NCBI GenBank assembly: GCA_000768855.1
Contig: JRAN01000037.1
Span: forward strand, 307 to 40,015
Reading direction: 5' to 3'
Source: Porphyromonadaceae bacterium COT-184 OH4590
GTDB taxonomy: Bacteria; Bacteroidota; Bacteroidia; Bacteroidales; Paludibacteraceae
DNA length: 39,709 bases
Shown here: piece after piece, positions 1 to 9,121 of the stretch
How positions within the stretch are numbered: the stretch's first letter is position 1
How the letters are laid out: every line of letters begins with the position of its first letter
Made by a program: the position numbers and the translations under genes
The notes under the pieces: model-generated
Told to the model about the DNA's origin: nothing
Databases searched by the model: none
Seen by the model: the letters and a program-made list of their open reading frames with translations, nothing else

Positions 1-84
1 GCCATGAGAGCTCTTTGGCTGCTTATCAAAATAATAAGCGAGAGCCCATTTGAAAATCGAATCTCACTTAAAGAGAGTTTTTAA
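1..84 (+). CDS. 3' end of an unidentified protein, cut by the window edge
   Basis: An open frame enters from the left edge and gives 27 residues ending in ISLKESF before a TAA at 82-84. The composition (LWLLIKIISE, then a basic/polar tail) looks like a real C-terminus and not noise, but it is too short to assign. A transposase tail is one possibility that cannot be tested here. No function is claimed. Confidence 0.35.
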   Translation, partial: AMRALWLLIKIISESPFENRISLKESF

Positions 85-665
85 GGGATGACTACTTAAA
101 TTTGCTCAAAAATTTTAAAAAAATAAACTTAACCAATATCTAATCCAAAACGATATTTTTTTGAAGAAATTAATCTAAAATACAAATCAAATTAATTTAT
201 AAGTAAAATTGTAAACCCAAATAAAGCGGTGTTAATGTGTTGGTTATCAGCGGTGTTTAGGTGGTGTTTACTCCCTCTATTGTGCACAAAAAGCGACAAT
301 ATAGTAGATAATGTAGACAGGTTGTGATAGATAGTCCTGTTAAAGGAGCTACTTACATATATAATATATAATAGTTTCTCATACATGTTGTTTAAAAAAC
401 AAATGGATTTACAAACAACAGAATTTCACTAAAAGATACCGACAAACAAGACTTCTTCATAATGTATTGAGCAATACGGTTAATGTTTTTTTATCGAAAA
501 ATAAATTCATGAAAACTCTTAAATTTAAAAAAAATATATTACCTTTGTCGCCGTTTTTGTTCAGGAAAAATATTGTTTTATAATAATCTTGACAGAACAT
601 TAATGTTGCTTATTAATTTATTGATAATAACTAACTTAATTTATAAATCAAAAAAAGTAATTGTA
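85..665. other. AT-rich intergenic region
   Basis: About 580 bases with no convincing gene. A 64-codon minus-strand open frame at 192-386 has low-complexity content (Ile, Tyr, Asn, Ser, Leu) and no recognisable domain, so it is not called. The only signal seen is a TAnnTTTG -7-type box near the right end. Confidence 0.5.
540..547 (+). promoter_or_regulatory. candidate Bacteroidota -7 box
   Basis: TACCTTTG matches TAnnTTTG and lies about 118 bases before the lipoprotein start at 666. No exact TTTG is found 19 bases upstream, so this is a half-match only. Confidence 0.35.
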
Positions 666-1172
666 ATGAAAAAAATCTTTAATTTTGTTGCTGTAGCTAT
701 TACAGCATTTTCGTTAAGCTTGGTTTCTTGTAAAGAAGACCCTGCAACTCCATTGGCAGTAAATATGTCGGAAGGTAAAACAGCCACTATCTCAGGTACA
801 CTTTTGGTTAATCCTAATTTGAGTGCCGGTACTCCAACTTACAAAGGTATGGAAACTAAGATTTTGGTATCTGTTCCTTATGCTGAAATATTTGAAGATG
901 CCAAAGCCAAAGGTTCGTGGTCAACTGTGGTTTCGTCAGACAACAAAGGCGAATTTACCGTAACTGTACCTGCTTCGGTTAAAGGTGTTACTGTAACTTT
1001 TACAGCAAGCGATGTAAGAGGCGAACAGGTTAATTCAGCGGGCAAATCTATCAAAGGTGTTTGGAAGTTTAGAATTGCCGGAGAAAACGTTACTTCAGGT
1101 AAAACTGTTGTAAAAGAGCAGACTATAGGCTCATTCACCGCATTGAAAGAGGACGGCAGCGAAGTATATTAA
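666..1172 (+). CDS. small secreted lipoprotein, unknown function
   Basis: 168 residues. The frame is open further upstream, but the ATG at 666 is chosen because it gives a proper lipoprotein signal: Met-Lys-Lys, a hydrophobic stretch, then LSLVSCKED with the lipid-accepting Cys. The mature part is rich in Thr, Val and Ser with beta-sandwich-like alternation (ISGTLLVNPN, GEFTVTVPASVKG, VTFTASDVRG), as in carboxypeptidase-regulatory or Ig-like folds. It ends in a short acidic tail. The gene sits 31 bases before an outer-membrane barrel gene on the same strand, so the two are probably cotranscribed and may work together at the outer membrane. Lipoprotein status is well supported. The role is unknown. 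Confidence 0.85.
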   Translation: MKKIFNFVAVAITAFSLSLVSCKEDPATPLAVNMSEGKTATISGTLLVNPNLSAGTPTYKGMETKILVSVPYAEIFEDAKAKGSWSTVVSSDNKGEFTVTVPASVKGVTVTFTASDVRGEQVNSAGKSIKGVWKFRIAGENVTSGKTVVKEQTIGSFTALKEDGSEVY

Positions 1173-1203
1173 GTATAACATTTTAACACCGATTGTTTTA
1201 AAA

Positions 1204-2079
1204 ATGAAGAAATTAATTGTATCAGCATGTTTGCTTATGTCGGCATTGGTATTGTCGGCACAAGAAGAAACTATAAACCAACGCCCCGATAATGCAAGTG
1301 TTACAAACAAGTTTGGACATCAAGTTTTGCCTGTAGCAGGCGATTATGCTTTGGGTATTGATGCCGCACCGTTTTTTAAATATCTTGGCAATATGTTCAA
1401 TGGCAATACAGGTAACAATTCTCCAACTTTTGACGGCTTTGGTACACAAATATACGGTAAATATTTTTTGACCGACCAGACAGCCGTACGTGCAAGACTG
1501 TCGTTCGATTTCGGTTCTGACCGTTTGTCGCACACCGTTACCCAAGACCCTATCGACCCTCTTAATCCCAACAAAACTACTGTTGATTATTTTACTACCG
1601 ATAATTCGAAAGTGAATTTGAGCCTTGGTTATGAATTTCGAAGAGGTTATCGTCGTTTACAAGGTTTCTATGGAGCCGAAGTAGGTTTGGGTTTTAGCTC
1701 TATGACAAAAAAATACAGCTATGGTAACGTTATGACAGCTGCCAACCAAACCCCTACAAGTTGGGACTTTGAAAACGGTACAGAGTCCAACCTAGCTGCT
1801 CGTATGTTGAAGAGTTCCAATGGTATGCTAATAAATGCCGGCTTGAACGGTTTTGTTGGTGTAGAGTATTTTGTGGCTCCGAAACTTTCGATTGGCGGCG
1901 AACTCCAACTGGGTGTATATGGACAGATGTCAACTCTCGGCTCTTCTAAATATGAGCAATACAATGCACATACCGGCAATGTGGAGAATTACACACACAG
2001 AATAAATAAAGGTGCAGCAAACAACATACATTTCAAGACTTTAGCCACAGGTTCTCTCTTTGTTATGTTCCACTTCTAA
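1204..2079 (+). CDS. outer-membrane beta-barrel protein
   Basis: 291 residues. An N-terminal signal peptide (MKKLIVSACLLMSALVLSA, then QEE) is followed by alternating aromatic/glycine strands typical of 8-12 stranded barrels: YALGIDAAPFFKYLGN, IYGKYFLTDQTAVRARLSFDF, VNLSLGYEFRRG, FYGAEVGLGFS, LNGFVGVEYFVAPKLSIGGELQLGVYG. It ends in LFVMFHF, with the C-terminal Phe recognised by the BAM machinery. No plug or enzyme domain is visible, so it is a small porin-like or structural barrel. It follows the lipoprotein gene by 31 bases and is closed by a strong terminator, so the two form a short operon. The substrate is unknown. Confidence 0.85.
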   Translation: MKKLIVSACLLMSALVLSAQEETINQRPDNASVTNKFGHQVLPVAGDYALGIDAAPFFKYLGNMFNGNTGNNSPTFDGFGTQIYGKYFLTDQTAVRARLSFDFGSDRLSHTVTQDPIDPLNPNKTTVDYFTTDNSKVNLSLGYEFRRGYRRLQGFYGAEVGLGFSSMTKKYSYGNVMTAANQTPTSWDFENGTESNLAARMLKSSNGMLINAGLNGFVGVEYFVAPKLSIGGELQLGVYGQMSTLGSSKYEQYNAHTGNVENYTHRINKGAANNIHFKTLATGSLFVMFHF

Positions 2080-2105
2080 AACAGCACATTGTATAAAGTA
2101 TTTTT

Positions 2106-2142
2106 AAAAGAGTGTTTCTCGATAAGAGAGACACTCTTTTAA
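2106..2142 (+). terminator. rho-independent terminator after the barrel gene
   Basis: Fifteen-base stem (left arm 2106-2120, right arm 2126-2140, one G-T wobble) with a five-base loop GATAA, ending in TTTT. The A-rich left arm means it could also work in the reverse direction. Confidence 0.85.
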
Positions 2143-2245
2143 TTTCAAAGGTTTGGATAACAATACATTTCACCTCAGTTACTTAAACCAACGGATAACA
2201 GCAAATAAACTGCCATACAATTCCTTTATTTCTTTAAAAATTTAT

Positions 2246-2253
2246 TAACTTTG
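2246..2253 (+). promoter_or_regulatory. candidate -7 box for the peptidase gene
   Basis: TAACTTTG matches TAnnTTTG and lies 62 bases before the start at 2316. The -33 TTTG is not exact. Confidence 0.4.
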
Positions 2254-2315
2254 CGTTTTTATTCAATTTAACAATAAATTTAAAAATCAATTCAATAAAG
2301 ACATTCATTTTTATT

Positions 2316-4436
2316 ATGAAGAAAATTTCATTATTATTTATGGCAACTGCATTGTTGTTTGCTTGTGGGCAGAAACCCAAACAAGAGGCTATCAGTTACC
2401 CTGAGACAGCCAAAACAGACTCGTTCCACCTATATTGGGGCGATACTGTAGCCGAACCTTATGCTTGGCTCGAAAACGATACTTCAGCCGAAACAATGGC
2501 GTGGGTAGAGGCTCAAAACAAGGTTACATTCGACTATCTGTCGAAAATACCTTTCCGCGAAAACCTTAAAAAACGCCTTACCGAACTTGCCGATTACGAA
2601 AAAATCGGTGTACCTTTTATCGAAAAAGGCAAGTACTATTTTTTTAAAAATGACGGATTGCAAAACCAAAGTGTTCTATATGTAAAAAACAGTCTCGACG
2701 GCGAAGCCGAAGTGCTTTTAGACCCCAACAAACTATCGGAAGACGGTACTGTGGCTCTAAAAAGTATCCAATTTTCGAGAGACGGTAAATATATGTCGTA
2801 TGCCATTTCGCGTTCGGGCAGCGACTGGGAGGAGATTTATGTGATGGAACTCGCTACAAAACAGCTTACATCCGACAAAATCGAGTGGGCTAAATTCTCG
2901 TCTATATCGTGGGCAGGCGACGGTTTCTACTACTCGGCTTACAATGCTCCGACAAAAGGTAAAGAGTTCTCTAATGTTAATGAATACCATAAAATCTTCT
3001 ATCACAAAATAGGTACAACACAGGCTCAAGATAAACTTTTCTACGAAAACAAGAACTTTCCTAAACGTTTCTATTCGTCATCTGTACCCGAAGAAGAGGG
3101 AGCTATATTCATATATGAGGGTGGTGCCAACTTGGGTAATCGCTTATTTGTTCAAGACCTCAAAAAAGCAGGTTCGAAGGTAGTAGAAATAGCCTCTGAC
3201 GACAAATACGACTATTCCGTTATTGATATGATTGGCAACACTTTCTATGTGAAAACCAACATCAATGCTCCTAAGTACAAACTTATGAAGGGCGATATTA
3301 CCAACCCTAAAATTGAAAATTGGGTAGATGTAATCCCTGAAGGCGAAAATGTATTGCTCTCGGCAGGTTTTACCAATGGCAAAATGTTGGTTTCGTACGA
3401 CAAAGACGCATCGGTGCACTCTTATATCTATACTACGGACGGTGTTCGCGAAAAAGAGATTGAGTTCCCAACCTTTGGCTCTGCAAGTTTTAGCTACGAC
3501 AAAAAAGAGAAAGAGATATTCTACGCATTCACTTCGTTTACCTATCCTACTACTATATTTAAGTACGATATAAATACAAATAAATCAGAGGAATACATTA
3601 AGCCAATGGTTAAGTTTACTCCATCTGATTACACTACCGAACAGATATTTTATACCTCGAAAGATGGTACCAAAGTGCCTATGTTCTTGATTTATAAAAA
3701 TGGTTTGAAAAAGAATGGTCAAAATCCGACTCTCCTCTATGGTTACGGTGGTTTCAATGTATCGCTTCGTCCTTCGTTCTCTACATTCCGTCTCCCTTTC
3801 TTGGAAAATGGCGGTATCTATGTTATGGCTAACCTTCGTGGAGGTGGTGAATATGGCGAAGAGTGGCACATAGCAGGTACTAAGATGAACAAACAGAATG
3901 TGTTCGACGACTTTATAGCTGCCGCCGAATATCTTATCAAAGAGAAATACACATCGAGCGAAAAACTTGCTATAAACGGCGGTTCTAATGGCGGATTGCT
4001 CGTAGGTGCCGTTACCAACCAGCGCCCCGAACTTTTTAAAGTGGCTATACCTGAGGTTGGTGTGATGGATATGCTTCGTTATCACCTGTTCACAATCGGT
4101 TGGAACTGGGCATCGGACTACGGACGTAGCGACGAATCGCAAGAGATGTACAATTACCTAAAAGCATACTCGCCTCTGCACAACATAAAGAACGACGGCA
4201 CTCCTTATCCTGCCATATTGGTAACCACAGCCGACCACGACGACCGTGTGGTGCCTGCACACTCGTTCAAATACGCCGCACAGCTGCAAGCCTACAACAC
4301 AGGTAATGCTCCTAAGCTAATCCGTATCGACACCAAAGCGGGTCACGGAGGAGGCAAACCTATTGCCAAAGTAATTGAAGAGGAAGCCGATGTATTTGGT
4401 TTTATAATGTGGAATTTGGGAATGCAATATAAATAA
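2316..4436 (+). CDS. prolyl oligopeptidase family serine peptidase (S9A), lipoprotein
   Basis: 706 residues, the usual length for prolyl oligopeptidases (about 700). The N-terminus is a lipoprotein signal (MKKISLLFMATALLFACGQK), so the enzyme is probably membrane-anchored outside the cytoplasm and degrades short proline-containing peptides. Residues of about 35-430 form the beta-propeller that limits substrate size; the alpha/beta-hydrolase domain follows. The triad is visible: Ser557 in NGGSNGG, Asp642 in DHDDRVV and His677 in AGHGGG. Arg644, next to the Asp, is the expected substrate-binding Arg. The motif YGYGGFNVS precedes the hydrolase core, as in the family. The gene is monocistronic, with a terminator 32 bases after the stop. 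The call is firm; the exact substrate is not known. Confidence 0.95.
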   Translation: MKKISLLFMATALLFACGQKPKQEAISYPETAKTDSFHLYWGDTVAEPYAWLENDTSAETMAWVEAQNKVTFDYLSKIPFRENLKKRLTELADYEKIGVPFIEKGKYYFFKNDGLQNQSVLYVKNSLDGEAEVLLDPNKLSEDGTVALKSIQFSRDGKYMSYAISRSGSDWEEIYVMELATKQLTSDKIEWAKFSSISWAGDGFYYSAYNAPTKGKEFSNVNEYHKIFYHKIGTTQAQDKLFYENKNFPKRFYSSSVPEEEGAIFIYEGGANLGNRLFVQDLKKAGSKVVEIASDDKYDYSVIDMIGNTFYVKTNINAPKYKLMKGDITNPKIENWVDVIPEGENVLLSAGFTNGKMLVSYDKDASVHSYIYTTDGVREKEIEFPTFGSASFSYDKKEKEIFYAFTSFTYPTTIFKYDINTNKSEEYIKPMVKFTPSDYTTEQIFYTSKDGTKVPMFLIYKNGLKKNGQNPTLLYGYGGFNVSLRPSFSTFRLPFLENGGIYVMANLRGGGEYGEEWHIAGTKMNKQNVFDDFIAAAEYLIKEKYTSSEKLAINGGSNGGLLVGAVTNQRPELFKVAIPEVGVMDMLRYHLFTIGWNWASDYGRSDESQEMYNYLKAYSPLHNIKNDGTPYPAILVTTADHDDRVVPAHSFKYAAQLQAYNTGNAPKLIRIDTKAGHGGGKPIAKVIEEEADVFGFIMWNLGMQYK

Positions 4437-4467
4437 TAACATCGGAAAACACTGTTAGTTAAATATG

Positions 4468-4504
4468 AAAGTCCTGCTAATCAACATATTAGCAGGACTT
4501 TTAT
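4468..4504 (+). terminator. rho-independent terminator after the peptidase gene
   Basis: Perfect 13-base stem (4469-4481 with 4488-4500), loop CAACAT, followed by TTTATT. This is a strong intrinsic terminator. Confidence 0.88.
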
Positions 4505-4522
4505 TATTAGCAAAAATTATAC

Positions 4523-4530
4523 TAATTTTG
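4523..4530 (+). promoter_or_regulatory. candidate -7 box for the rhomboid gene
   Basis: TAATTTTG matches TAnnTTTG, 20 bases before the rhomboid start. TTTA, one base off TTTG, sits 19 bases upstream at 4500-4503, so both promoter elements are nearly present. Confidence 0.45.
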
Positions 4531-4550
4531 TCTTCAAAAGTAATACAGAA

Positions 4551-5444
4551 ATGAATTTTGCCTCATTCAAACATCATTTTAGCATATCTAAACCCAACAC
4601 TAAGCTCATTTACATAAATATAGCCGTGTTTTTGGTGGTGGCTTTTATCAATGTTTTTAGAGAACTTATGGGAATGTCGTCCTTCGGCTTTGCTGCTAAG
4701 TTACAATTGCCATCCTATTACTCTTTGTTCGTCAAACAATTTTGGAGCATATTTACCTATATGTTTCTACATCTCAATCTATTACACGTGTTTTTCAATA
4801 TGTTGTGTCTGTATTGGTTTGGGCAGATTTTTCTTATGTATTTCACAGATAAACAATTCGTAGGCGTCTATATATTGGGTGGCTTATTTGGTGGTATCGC
4901 ATATCTGTTGAGTTACAGCTATATACCATATTTTGAAGGGAAAGTAGCCCTATTGTGTGGTGCTTCAGCATCTATAATAGCTCTGATAACCGCTTCTGCT
5001 CTCGAAATGCCCAATATGCCAATAAGACTATTATTGATAGGGACAATAAAACTAAAGTGGGTAGCCGTTGCCACCGTACTTATAAGCGTTTTGGGTATTA
5101 CATCGGATAATGCGGGTGGTGAGATTGCTCATATAGGCGGAGCTTTAGGAGGTTGGATATGGTTTGTATTGCTAAAACGCAATATCGAAATTACAAAACC
5201 TATTGATTTTATCATTTCATTCTTTACAAAAGTATTCAATATGTTTTCGGGTAAAAAACCTAAGTTGAAGGTAAACCGCAGAACTAAATATCATTATGTA
5301 AAGCCCGACGAGGCATACAACACCGAACAAAAACAAAATAATCAAAATTTAGACATTATTCTGGATAAAATACGCAAATCGGGATATGGCTCGCTTACCG
5401 AGCAAGAGAAAAAGCAACTTTTCGACCTCAGTAATAAGGTTTAG
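4551..5444 (+). CDS. rhomboid family intramembrane serine protease
   Basis: 297 residues with about six membrane segments in the first 210. Key rhomboid features are visible: HVFFN at 79-83 (the conserved His and Asn that line the active site), the Ser motif GASAS at 137-141 with Ser139 as the likely nucleophile, and AHIGGALGG with His194 as the partner base. The active-site motif has Ala in place of the usual second Gly of GxSG, as seen in many Bacteroidota rhomboids. The C-terminal 85 residues are soluble and basic, ending in a helix of the form SGYGSLTEQEKKQLFDLS, a short C-terminal motif common in this clade. An EEP-family gene starts 19 bases later, so the two are probably cotranscribed. 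Confidence 0.92.
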   Translation: MNFASFKHHFSISKPNTKLIYINIAVFLVVAFINVFRELMGMSSFGFAAKLQLPSYYSLFVKQFWSIFTYMFLHLNLLHVFFNMLCLYWFGQIFLMYFTDKQFVGVYILGGLFGGIAYLLSYSYIPYFEGKVALLCGASASIIALITASALEMPNMPIRLLLIGTIKLKWVAVATVLISVLGITSDNAGGEIAHIGGALGGWIWFVLLKRNIEITKPIDFIISFFTKVFNMFSGKKPKLKVNRRTKYHYVKPDEAYNTEQKQNNQNLDIILDKIRKSGYGSLTEQEKKQLFDLSNKV

Positions 5445-5463
5445 ATAGTAACTTAACAGATAT

Positions 5464-6576
5464 ATGGCAAATAATACAAATTCAATTGTCATTAAAATTT
5501 TAAGTTCAATGGCGAAAAATATTATCTTACTTGCAAATATTCTTTTTGCCGTGTTTCATCTCTTTGGAGTTATATCCACCATAATATCTCCATTATGGAC
5601 TACATTTTTTGCTTATTTCGGGTTGTTTTCGCCATTCATTATATTACTTAACATATGTTTTATAATACTTTGGATAATAAGAAAACGAAAATTGTGGATA
5701 ATATCAGCCTCTATATTGATACTTACATATCCTTATGTAAATAGTGTGTTTACGGTGCCATACCGAAAACTAACCAATCAAACTTTCGATAAAGAGATAA
5801 AAGTTCTGTCCTACAATATTTCGTTGTTGAGCGGAGTAAAAAAAATTGACGACTTCGTCAAATTCATAGACTCTGTAGATGCCGATATTATGTGTTTTCA
5901 GGAATTTGGCTTTTTTCGCAAAGACAAAGATAAATTGAAAAATGCTTTACAAAAAAAGTATCCCTATTCACATATTTGGTACAAGAATCAAACTAAAAAT
6001 TATTGGTGGGGAGTGGCTACTTTTTCGAAATATCCTATTGTAAACAAAAAAAAAGTCGATTACAATAGCCTTTACAATGTTTCTATATACTCCGATATAA
6101 CGATAAACGCAGATACTGTCCGTGTTATCAACAACCATCTCGAGTCAAACAAATTCACACTTTCGGATATAAAACAATATCGCTCTCTTAACCAAGACTT
6201 TTCGAGCGAAAACATAGTGAATATATCGTCTTTGCTATCACGCAAACTGAGTAAAGCCTATAAAATACGAGCTTCGCAGGCTGCTATTGTACGCAAGGTT
6301 ATCGATGATTCTCCGTACAGACTTGTGGTGTGTGGCGACTTCAACGACGTGGCTGAGTCTTACGCCTACCACAAAATCAAAAGCGATTTGGTCGATTTGT
6401 CTACAGCCACTTCTTGGGGTTATCGTTATTCGTTCCATAACAATTATATGCTTGTTGGGATAGATCATATACTGATTGACAAAAGTTTTGTCCCTATCTC
6501 TCTGCATATCGATCGCATAACCTTTTCTGACCACTATCCGCTTATTGGTAGTTTTGGAATTAGTCGGTCAAAATGA
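5464..6576 (+). CDS. endonuclease/exonuclease/phosphatase (EEP) family protein with membrane anchor
   Basis: 370 residues. The first 100 contain about three hydrophobic membrane helices, followed by an EEP hydrolase domain. Visible family motifs are LSYNISLLSG (metal-binding Asn), IMCFQEFG (metal-binding Glu), INNHLES (catalytic His), CGDFNDV (Asp/Asn pair), IDHILID and SDHYPLIGSF (final Asp-His). All catalytic positions appear intact. Members of this fold hydrolyse phosphodiester or phosphomonoester bonds of nucleic acids, inositol phosphates or phospholipids. A membrane-anchored form next to a rhomboid is a recurring Bacteroidota arrangement, but the substrate is not established. It follows the rhomboid gene by 19 bases. 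Confidence 0.9.
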   Translation: MANNTNSIVIKILSSMAKNIILLANILFAVFHLFGVISTIISPLWTTFFAYFGLFSPFIILLNICFIILWIIRKRKLWIISASILILTYPYVNSVFTVPYRKLTNQTFDKEIKVLSYNISLLSGVKKIDDFVKFIDSVDADIMCFQEFGFFRKDKDKLKNALQKKYPYSHIWYKNQTKNYWWGVATFSKYPIVNKKKVDYNSLYNVSIYSDITINADTVRVINNHLESNKFTLSDIKQYRSLNQDFSSENIVNISSLLSRKLSKAYKIRASQAAIVRKVIDDSPYRLVVCGDFNDVAESYAYHKIKSDLVDLSTATSWGYRYSFHNNYMLVGIDHILIDKSFVPISLHIDRITFSDHYPLIGSFGISRSK

Positions 6577-6620
6577 CATATTGAAGCACCTTATTTCGGA
6601 AATGTTGTCCTGTTTTGTTC

Positions 6621-6646
6621 AAAAAATAGGTTTGGTACCTATTTTG
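6621..6646. terminator. hairpin between the EEP gene and hsp20
   Basis: Perfect nine-base inverted repeat (AAAATAGGT at 6623-6631 with its complement at 6637-6645) around a five-base loop. The arm ends in TTTT, fitting a weak terminator. An operator for hsp20 is also possible. Confidence 0.5.
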
Positions 6647-6714
6647 ATTAGTCAGAAGTAAACAAACAAATATTTTACAAAATCAATAATTAATAAAAAT
6701 AGGAGAAACAAAAA

Positions 6715-7143
6715 ATGACACTTATTAGAAGAAATCAAAACTGGATTCCGAATGTTTTTAATGACTTATTCGACAATGGTTGGATGCCCAAAACCAATTC
6801 GACAGCACCGGCTATCAACGTGATAGAACACAAAACCAATTTTTTGGTTGAAGTAGCCGCTCCAGGTATGGCAAAAGAGGACTTTACGGTTCGTATTGAT
6901 GAAGACAATAATCTGGTTATCAATATGGAACAGAAAACGGAAGAGGAATTTGCCGATCCTGAAAGTCGCTACCTCAGACGAGAATTTGGATATTCCAAAT
7001 TTATGCAGACCATACTTTTGCCCGACAATGTAGATGAGCAAAAAATTTCCGCTAAAATGGAAAATGGTGTTTTGCAGATAAATATACCAAAGCTTACCGA
7101 AGAGGAGATTAAAAAGGCACAACGTCAAATTGAAATTTCATAA
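6715..7143 (+). CDS. Hsp20/alpha-crystallin small heat shock protein
   Basis: 142 residues, typical for bacterial small heat shock proteins. The N-terminal segment (WIPNVFNDLFDNGWMP) matches the Bacteroidota form. The alpha-crystallin beta-sandwich spans roughly residues 30-130: PAINVIEHKTNFLVEVAAPGM (strands 2-3), FTVRIDEDNNLVINMEQ, then the Arg-containing RYLRREFGYSKFMQTILLPDNVD and the closing motif AKMENGVLQINIPK (the AxxxNGVLxI signature). It is an ATP-independent holdase for unfolding cytoplasmic proteins, usually induced by heat. An upstream A-rich AGGAGA sequence at 6701-6706 serves as ribosome binding site, unusually clear for this window. A terminator follows at once. Confidence 0.95.
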   Translation: MTLIRRNQNWIPNVFNDLFDNGWMPKTNSTAPAINVIEHKTNFLVEVAAPGMAKEDFTVRIDEDNNLVINMEQKTEEEFADPESRYLRREFGYSKFMQTILLPDNVDEQKISAKMENGVLQINIPKLTEEEIKKAQRQIEIS

Positions 7144-7173
7144 TAGTGATTGAAAATTAAGCGTATAGAGAGT

Positions 7174-7204
7174 AAGAGAACCTCTTGTCAGAGGTTCTCT
7201 TGTC
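7174..7204 (+). terminator. rho-independent terminator after hsp20
   Basis: Perfect 12-base stem (AAGAGAACCTCT with its complement ending at 7201) and loop TGTC, followed by a short T/G-rich run. Confidence 0.8.
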
Positions 7205-7334
7205 GTTTGTCCCTTTGTTAGGCTGAAAAATCAATAGTTGGTTTTTGTGTACTGTATTGTTACAATAGAAAATAAACTATTATCTCTTGTATCTCAGATG
7301 ATATAATATTTTTTACACAAAATAGAAACAAAAT

Positions 7335-7365
7335 TTTGTCAAATAAAAAAAAACTACTACTTTTG
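7335..7365 (+). promoter_or_regulatory. promoter of the tRNA-Thr/tuf/tRNA-Trp/secE/nusG operon
   Basis: TTTG at 7335-7338, a 19-base spacer, then TACTTTTG at 7358-7365. This matches both elements of the Bacteroidota primary sigma factor promoter (TTTG, 19 bases, TAnnTTTG) exactly. It lies 58 bases before the tRNA-Thr gene. Confidence 0.85.
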
Positions 7366-7423
7366 CAGTTTAGAAAAAAGCCCTCATGGGATTTTTTATT
7401 ATTTGTATAAAATGTAAACTTAT

Positions 7424-7495
<72 letters not shown>

Positions 7496-7569
7496 CAAAT
7501 TTTTAAAGAGTTAATTAGAAATCAATATATAAACCGTAATTATAATTATAATAAAAAACAAGTTAAGCT

Positions 7570-8757
7570 ATGGCTAAAGAAAAATTTGACAGGTCGAAAC
7601 CGCACGTAAACGTGGGAACAATCGGACACGTTGACCACGGTAAGACTACATTGACTGCCGCTATCACTACGGTATTGGCAAAGAAAGGACTTTCCGAGCT
7701 TCGTTCGTTCGATTCTATCGACAACGCTCCTGAAGAAAAAGAACGTGGTATAACTATTAATACCTCGCATGTTGAGTATCAGACAGCTAACCGTCACTAC
7801 GCACACGTAGACTGTCCGGGACACGCCGACTACGTTAAGAACATGGTAACAGGTGCCGCTCAGATGGACGGTGCTATCATCGTGGTAGCCGCCACAGACG
7901 GTCCTATGCCTCAGACTCGCGAACACATCTTGTTGGCTCGTCAGGTAAATGTACCTCGCCTTGTTGTATTTATGAACAAATGCGATATGGTAGACGACCC
8001 CGAAATGCTCGACTTGGTAGAGATGGAAATGCGTGAATTGCTTTCGTTCTACGAATTCGACGGCGACAACACTCCTATCATCCGCGGTTCGGCTCTCGGA
8101 GCATTGAACGGTGTACCCGAATGGGAAGAAAAAGTAATGGAGCTTATGGATGCCGTAGACTCGTGGATAGAATTACCTCCGCGTGCTGTGGATAAACCTT
8201 TCTTGATGCCCGTCGAAGACGTATTCTCTATCACAGGTCGTGGTACAGTGGCTACAGGTCGTATCGAAACAGGTGTTATCAAAGTAGGTGAAGAAGTCCA
8301 AATCATCGGTTTGGGTGCAGAAGGTAAGAAATCTGTTGTTACAGGTGTGGAAATGTTCCGCAAGCTGCTCGACCAAGGTGAAGCAGGCGACAACGTAGGT
8401 CTGTTGCTCCGCGGTATCGACAAAGACGAAATCAAACGCGGTATGGTTATCACACACCCGGGTAAGGTTACACCTCACACTTCGTTCAAGGCATCTGTGT
8501 ATATCTTGAAGAAAGAAGAAGGTGGTCGTCATACTCCGTTCCACAACAAATATCGTCCTCAGTTCTATATCCGTACTTTGGATGTTACAGGTGAAATCAC
8601 TCTGCCCGAAGGTACAGAAATGGTAATGCCCGGCGACAACTTGGAAATAGAAGTAAAATTGATATATCCTGTTGCTTGCTCCGAAGGTCTTCGTTTCGCT
8701 ATCCGCGAAGGCGGACGTACAGTAGGTTCGGGTCAGATTACAAAACTTATTGATTGA
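7570..8757 (+). CDS. tuf: elongation factor Tu
   Basis: 395 residues, full length. GTPase motifs are intact: GHVDHGKTT (P-loop, about residues 18-26), [12 protein letters not shown] (switch II), NKCDMVDD (guanine specificity) and GSALGAL. Domains 2 and 3 follow, including [11 protein letters not shown] and the C-terminal [15 protein letters not shown]. It delivers aminoacyl-tRNA to the ribosomal A site. The Asp in place of Glu or Thr around [19 protein letters not shown] is normal for Bacteroidota. Codon usage is strongly biased and more GC-rich than its neighbours, as expected for a highly expressed gene. It sits between two tRNA genes in the conserved Bacteroidota order. Confidence 0.99.
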   Translation: MAKEKFDRSKPHVNVGTIGHVDHGKTTLTAAITTVLAKKGLSELRSFDSIDNAPEEKERGITINTSHVEYQTANRHYAHVDCPGHADYVKNMVTGAAQMDGAIIVVAATDGPMPQTREHILLARQVNVPRLVVFMNKCDMVDDPEMLDLVEMEMRELLSFYEFDGDNTPIIRGSALGALNGVPEWEEKVMELMDAVDSWIELPPRAVDKPFLMPVEDVFSITGRGTVATGRIETGVIKVGEEVQIIGLGAEGKKSVVTGVEMFRKLLDQGEAGDNVGLLLRGIDKDEIKRGMVITHPGKVTPHTSFKASVYILKKEEGGRHTPFHNKYRPQFYIRTLDVTGEITLPEGTEMVMPGDNLEIEVKLIYPVACSEGLRFAIREGGRTVGSGQITKLID

Positions 8758-8773
8758 TAAGTAATTTAAATAT

Positions 8774-8813
8774 AGAGTTGCGGTATTGGTAACTTTGTAT
8801 TGCAACTCTTTTT
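8774..8813 (+). terminator. attenuator-like hairpin between tuf and tRNA-Trp
   Basis: Eight-base stem AGAGTTGC/GCAACTCT (8774-8781 with 8802-8809) followed by TTTT. The loop contains TAACTTTG (8790-8797), a match to the -7 consensus. The site may therefore partly end tuf transcripts and also start a secondary transcript for tRNA-Trp, secE and nusG. Hairpin seen; function inferred. Confidence 0.55.
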
Positions 8814-8820
8814 AAAACCT

Positions 8821-8893
8821 ACGGGAGTAGTTCAGTTGGTAGAACGTCGGTCTCCAAAACCGAAAGTCGTGAGTTCGAGCCTTACCTCCCGTG
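8821..8893 (+). tRNA. tRNA-Trp (anticodon CCA)
   Basis: 73 bases. The acceptor ACGGGAG pairs with CTCCCGT with discriminator G. The anticodon loop CTCCAAA contains CCA, and the T arm has GTTCGAGC. CCA is not encoded at the 3' end. It lies between tuf and secE, the usual Bacteroidota place. Confidence 0.96.
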
Positions 8894-8918
8894 CAAATTA
8901 AAAAAGGGATAAATTTAT

Positions 8919-9104
8919 ATGAAATTTATAAATTATTTAAAAGATTGTTACAACGAACTTGTACACAAAACATCTTGGCCCACCCGACAAGAGCTTACAA
9001 GCAGTGCCGTAGTAGTACTCGTAGCATCTGTTATCATAGCTCTTGTGGTATGGTTGATGGATTTTAGTTTTGAAAAAATAATGAGTTTTATATATTCAGT
9101 GTAA
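8919..9104 (+). CDS. secE: preprotein translocase subunit SecE
   Basis: 61 residues, the short single-helix form of SecE. The amphipathic N-terminal part has the family motif YNELVHKTSWPTRQEL (W and P conserved), followed by one membrane helix (VVVLVASVIIALVVWLMDF). SecE clamps SecY in the SecYEG channel. It lies 25 bases after tRNA-Trp and 17 bases before nusG, the usual operon. Confidence 0.95.
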   Translation: MKFINYLKDCYNELVHKTSWPTRQELTSSAVVVLVASVIIALVVWLMDFSFEKIMSFIYSV

Positions 9105-9121
9105 AATAACGCAAAATATAG

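Noticed and set aside
192-386. 64-codon minus-strand open frame
   Set aside because: Low-complexity composition, no domain or signal peptide, no promoter; not protein-like.
3585-4142. 185-codon minus-strand open frame inside the prolyl oligopeptidase gene
   Set aside because: Shadow of a well-supported gene with all catalytic residues in the plus frame.
8774-8813. Strong end of tuf transcription before tRNA-Trp
   Set aside because: The hairpin is short, and the downstream genes are normally in the same operon; treated as attenuator-like only.
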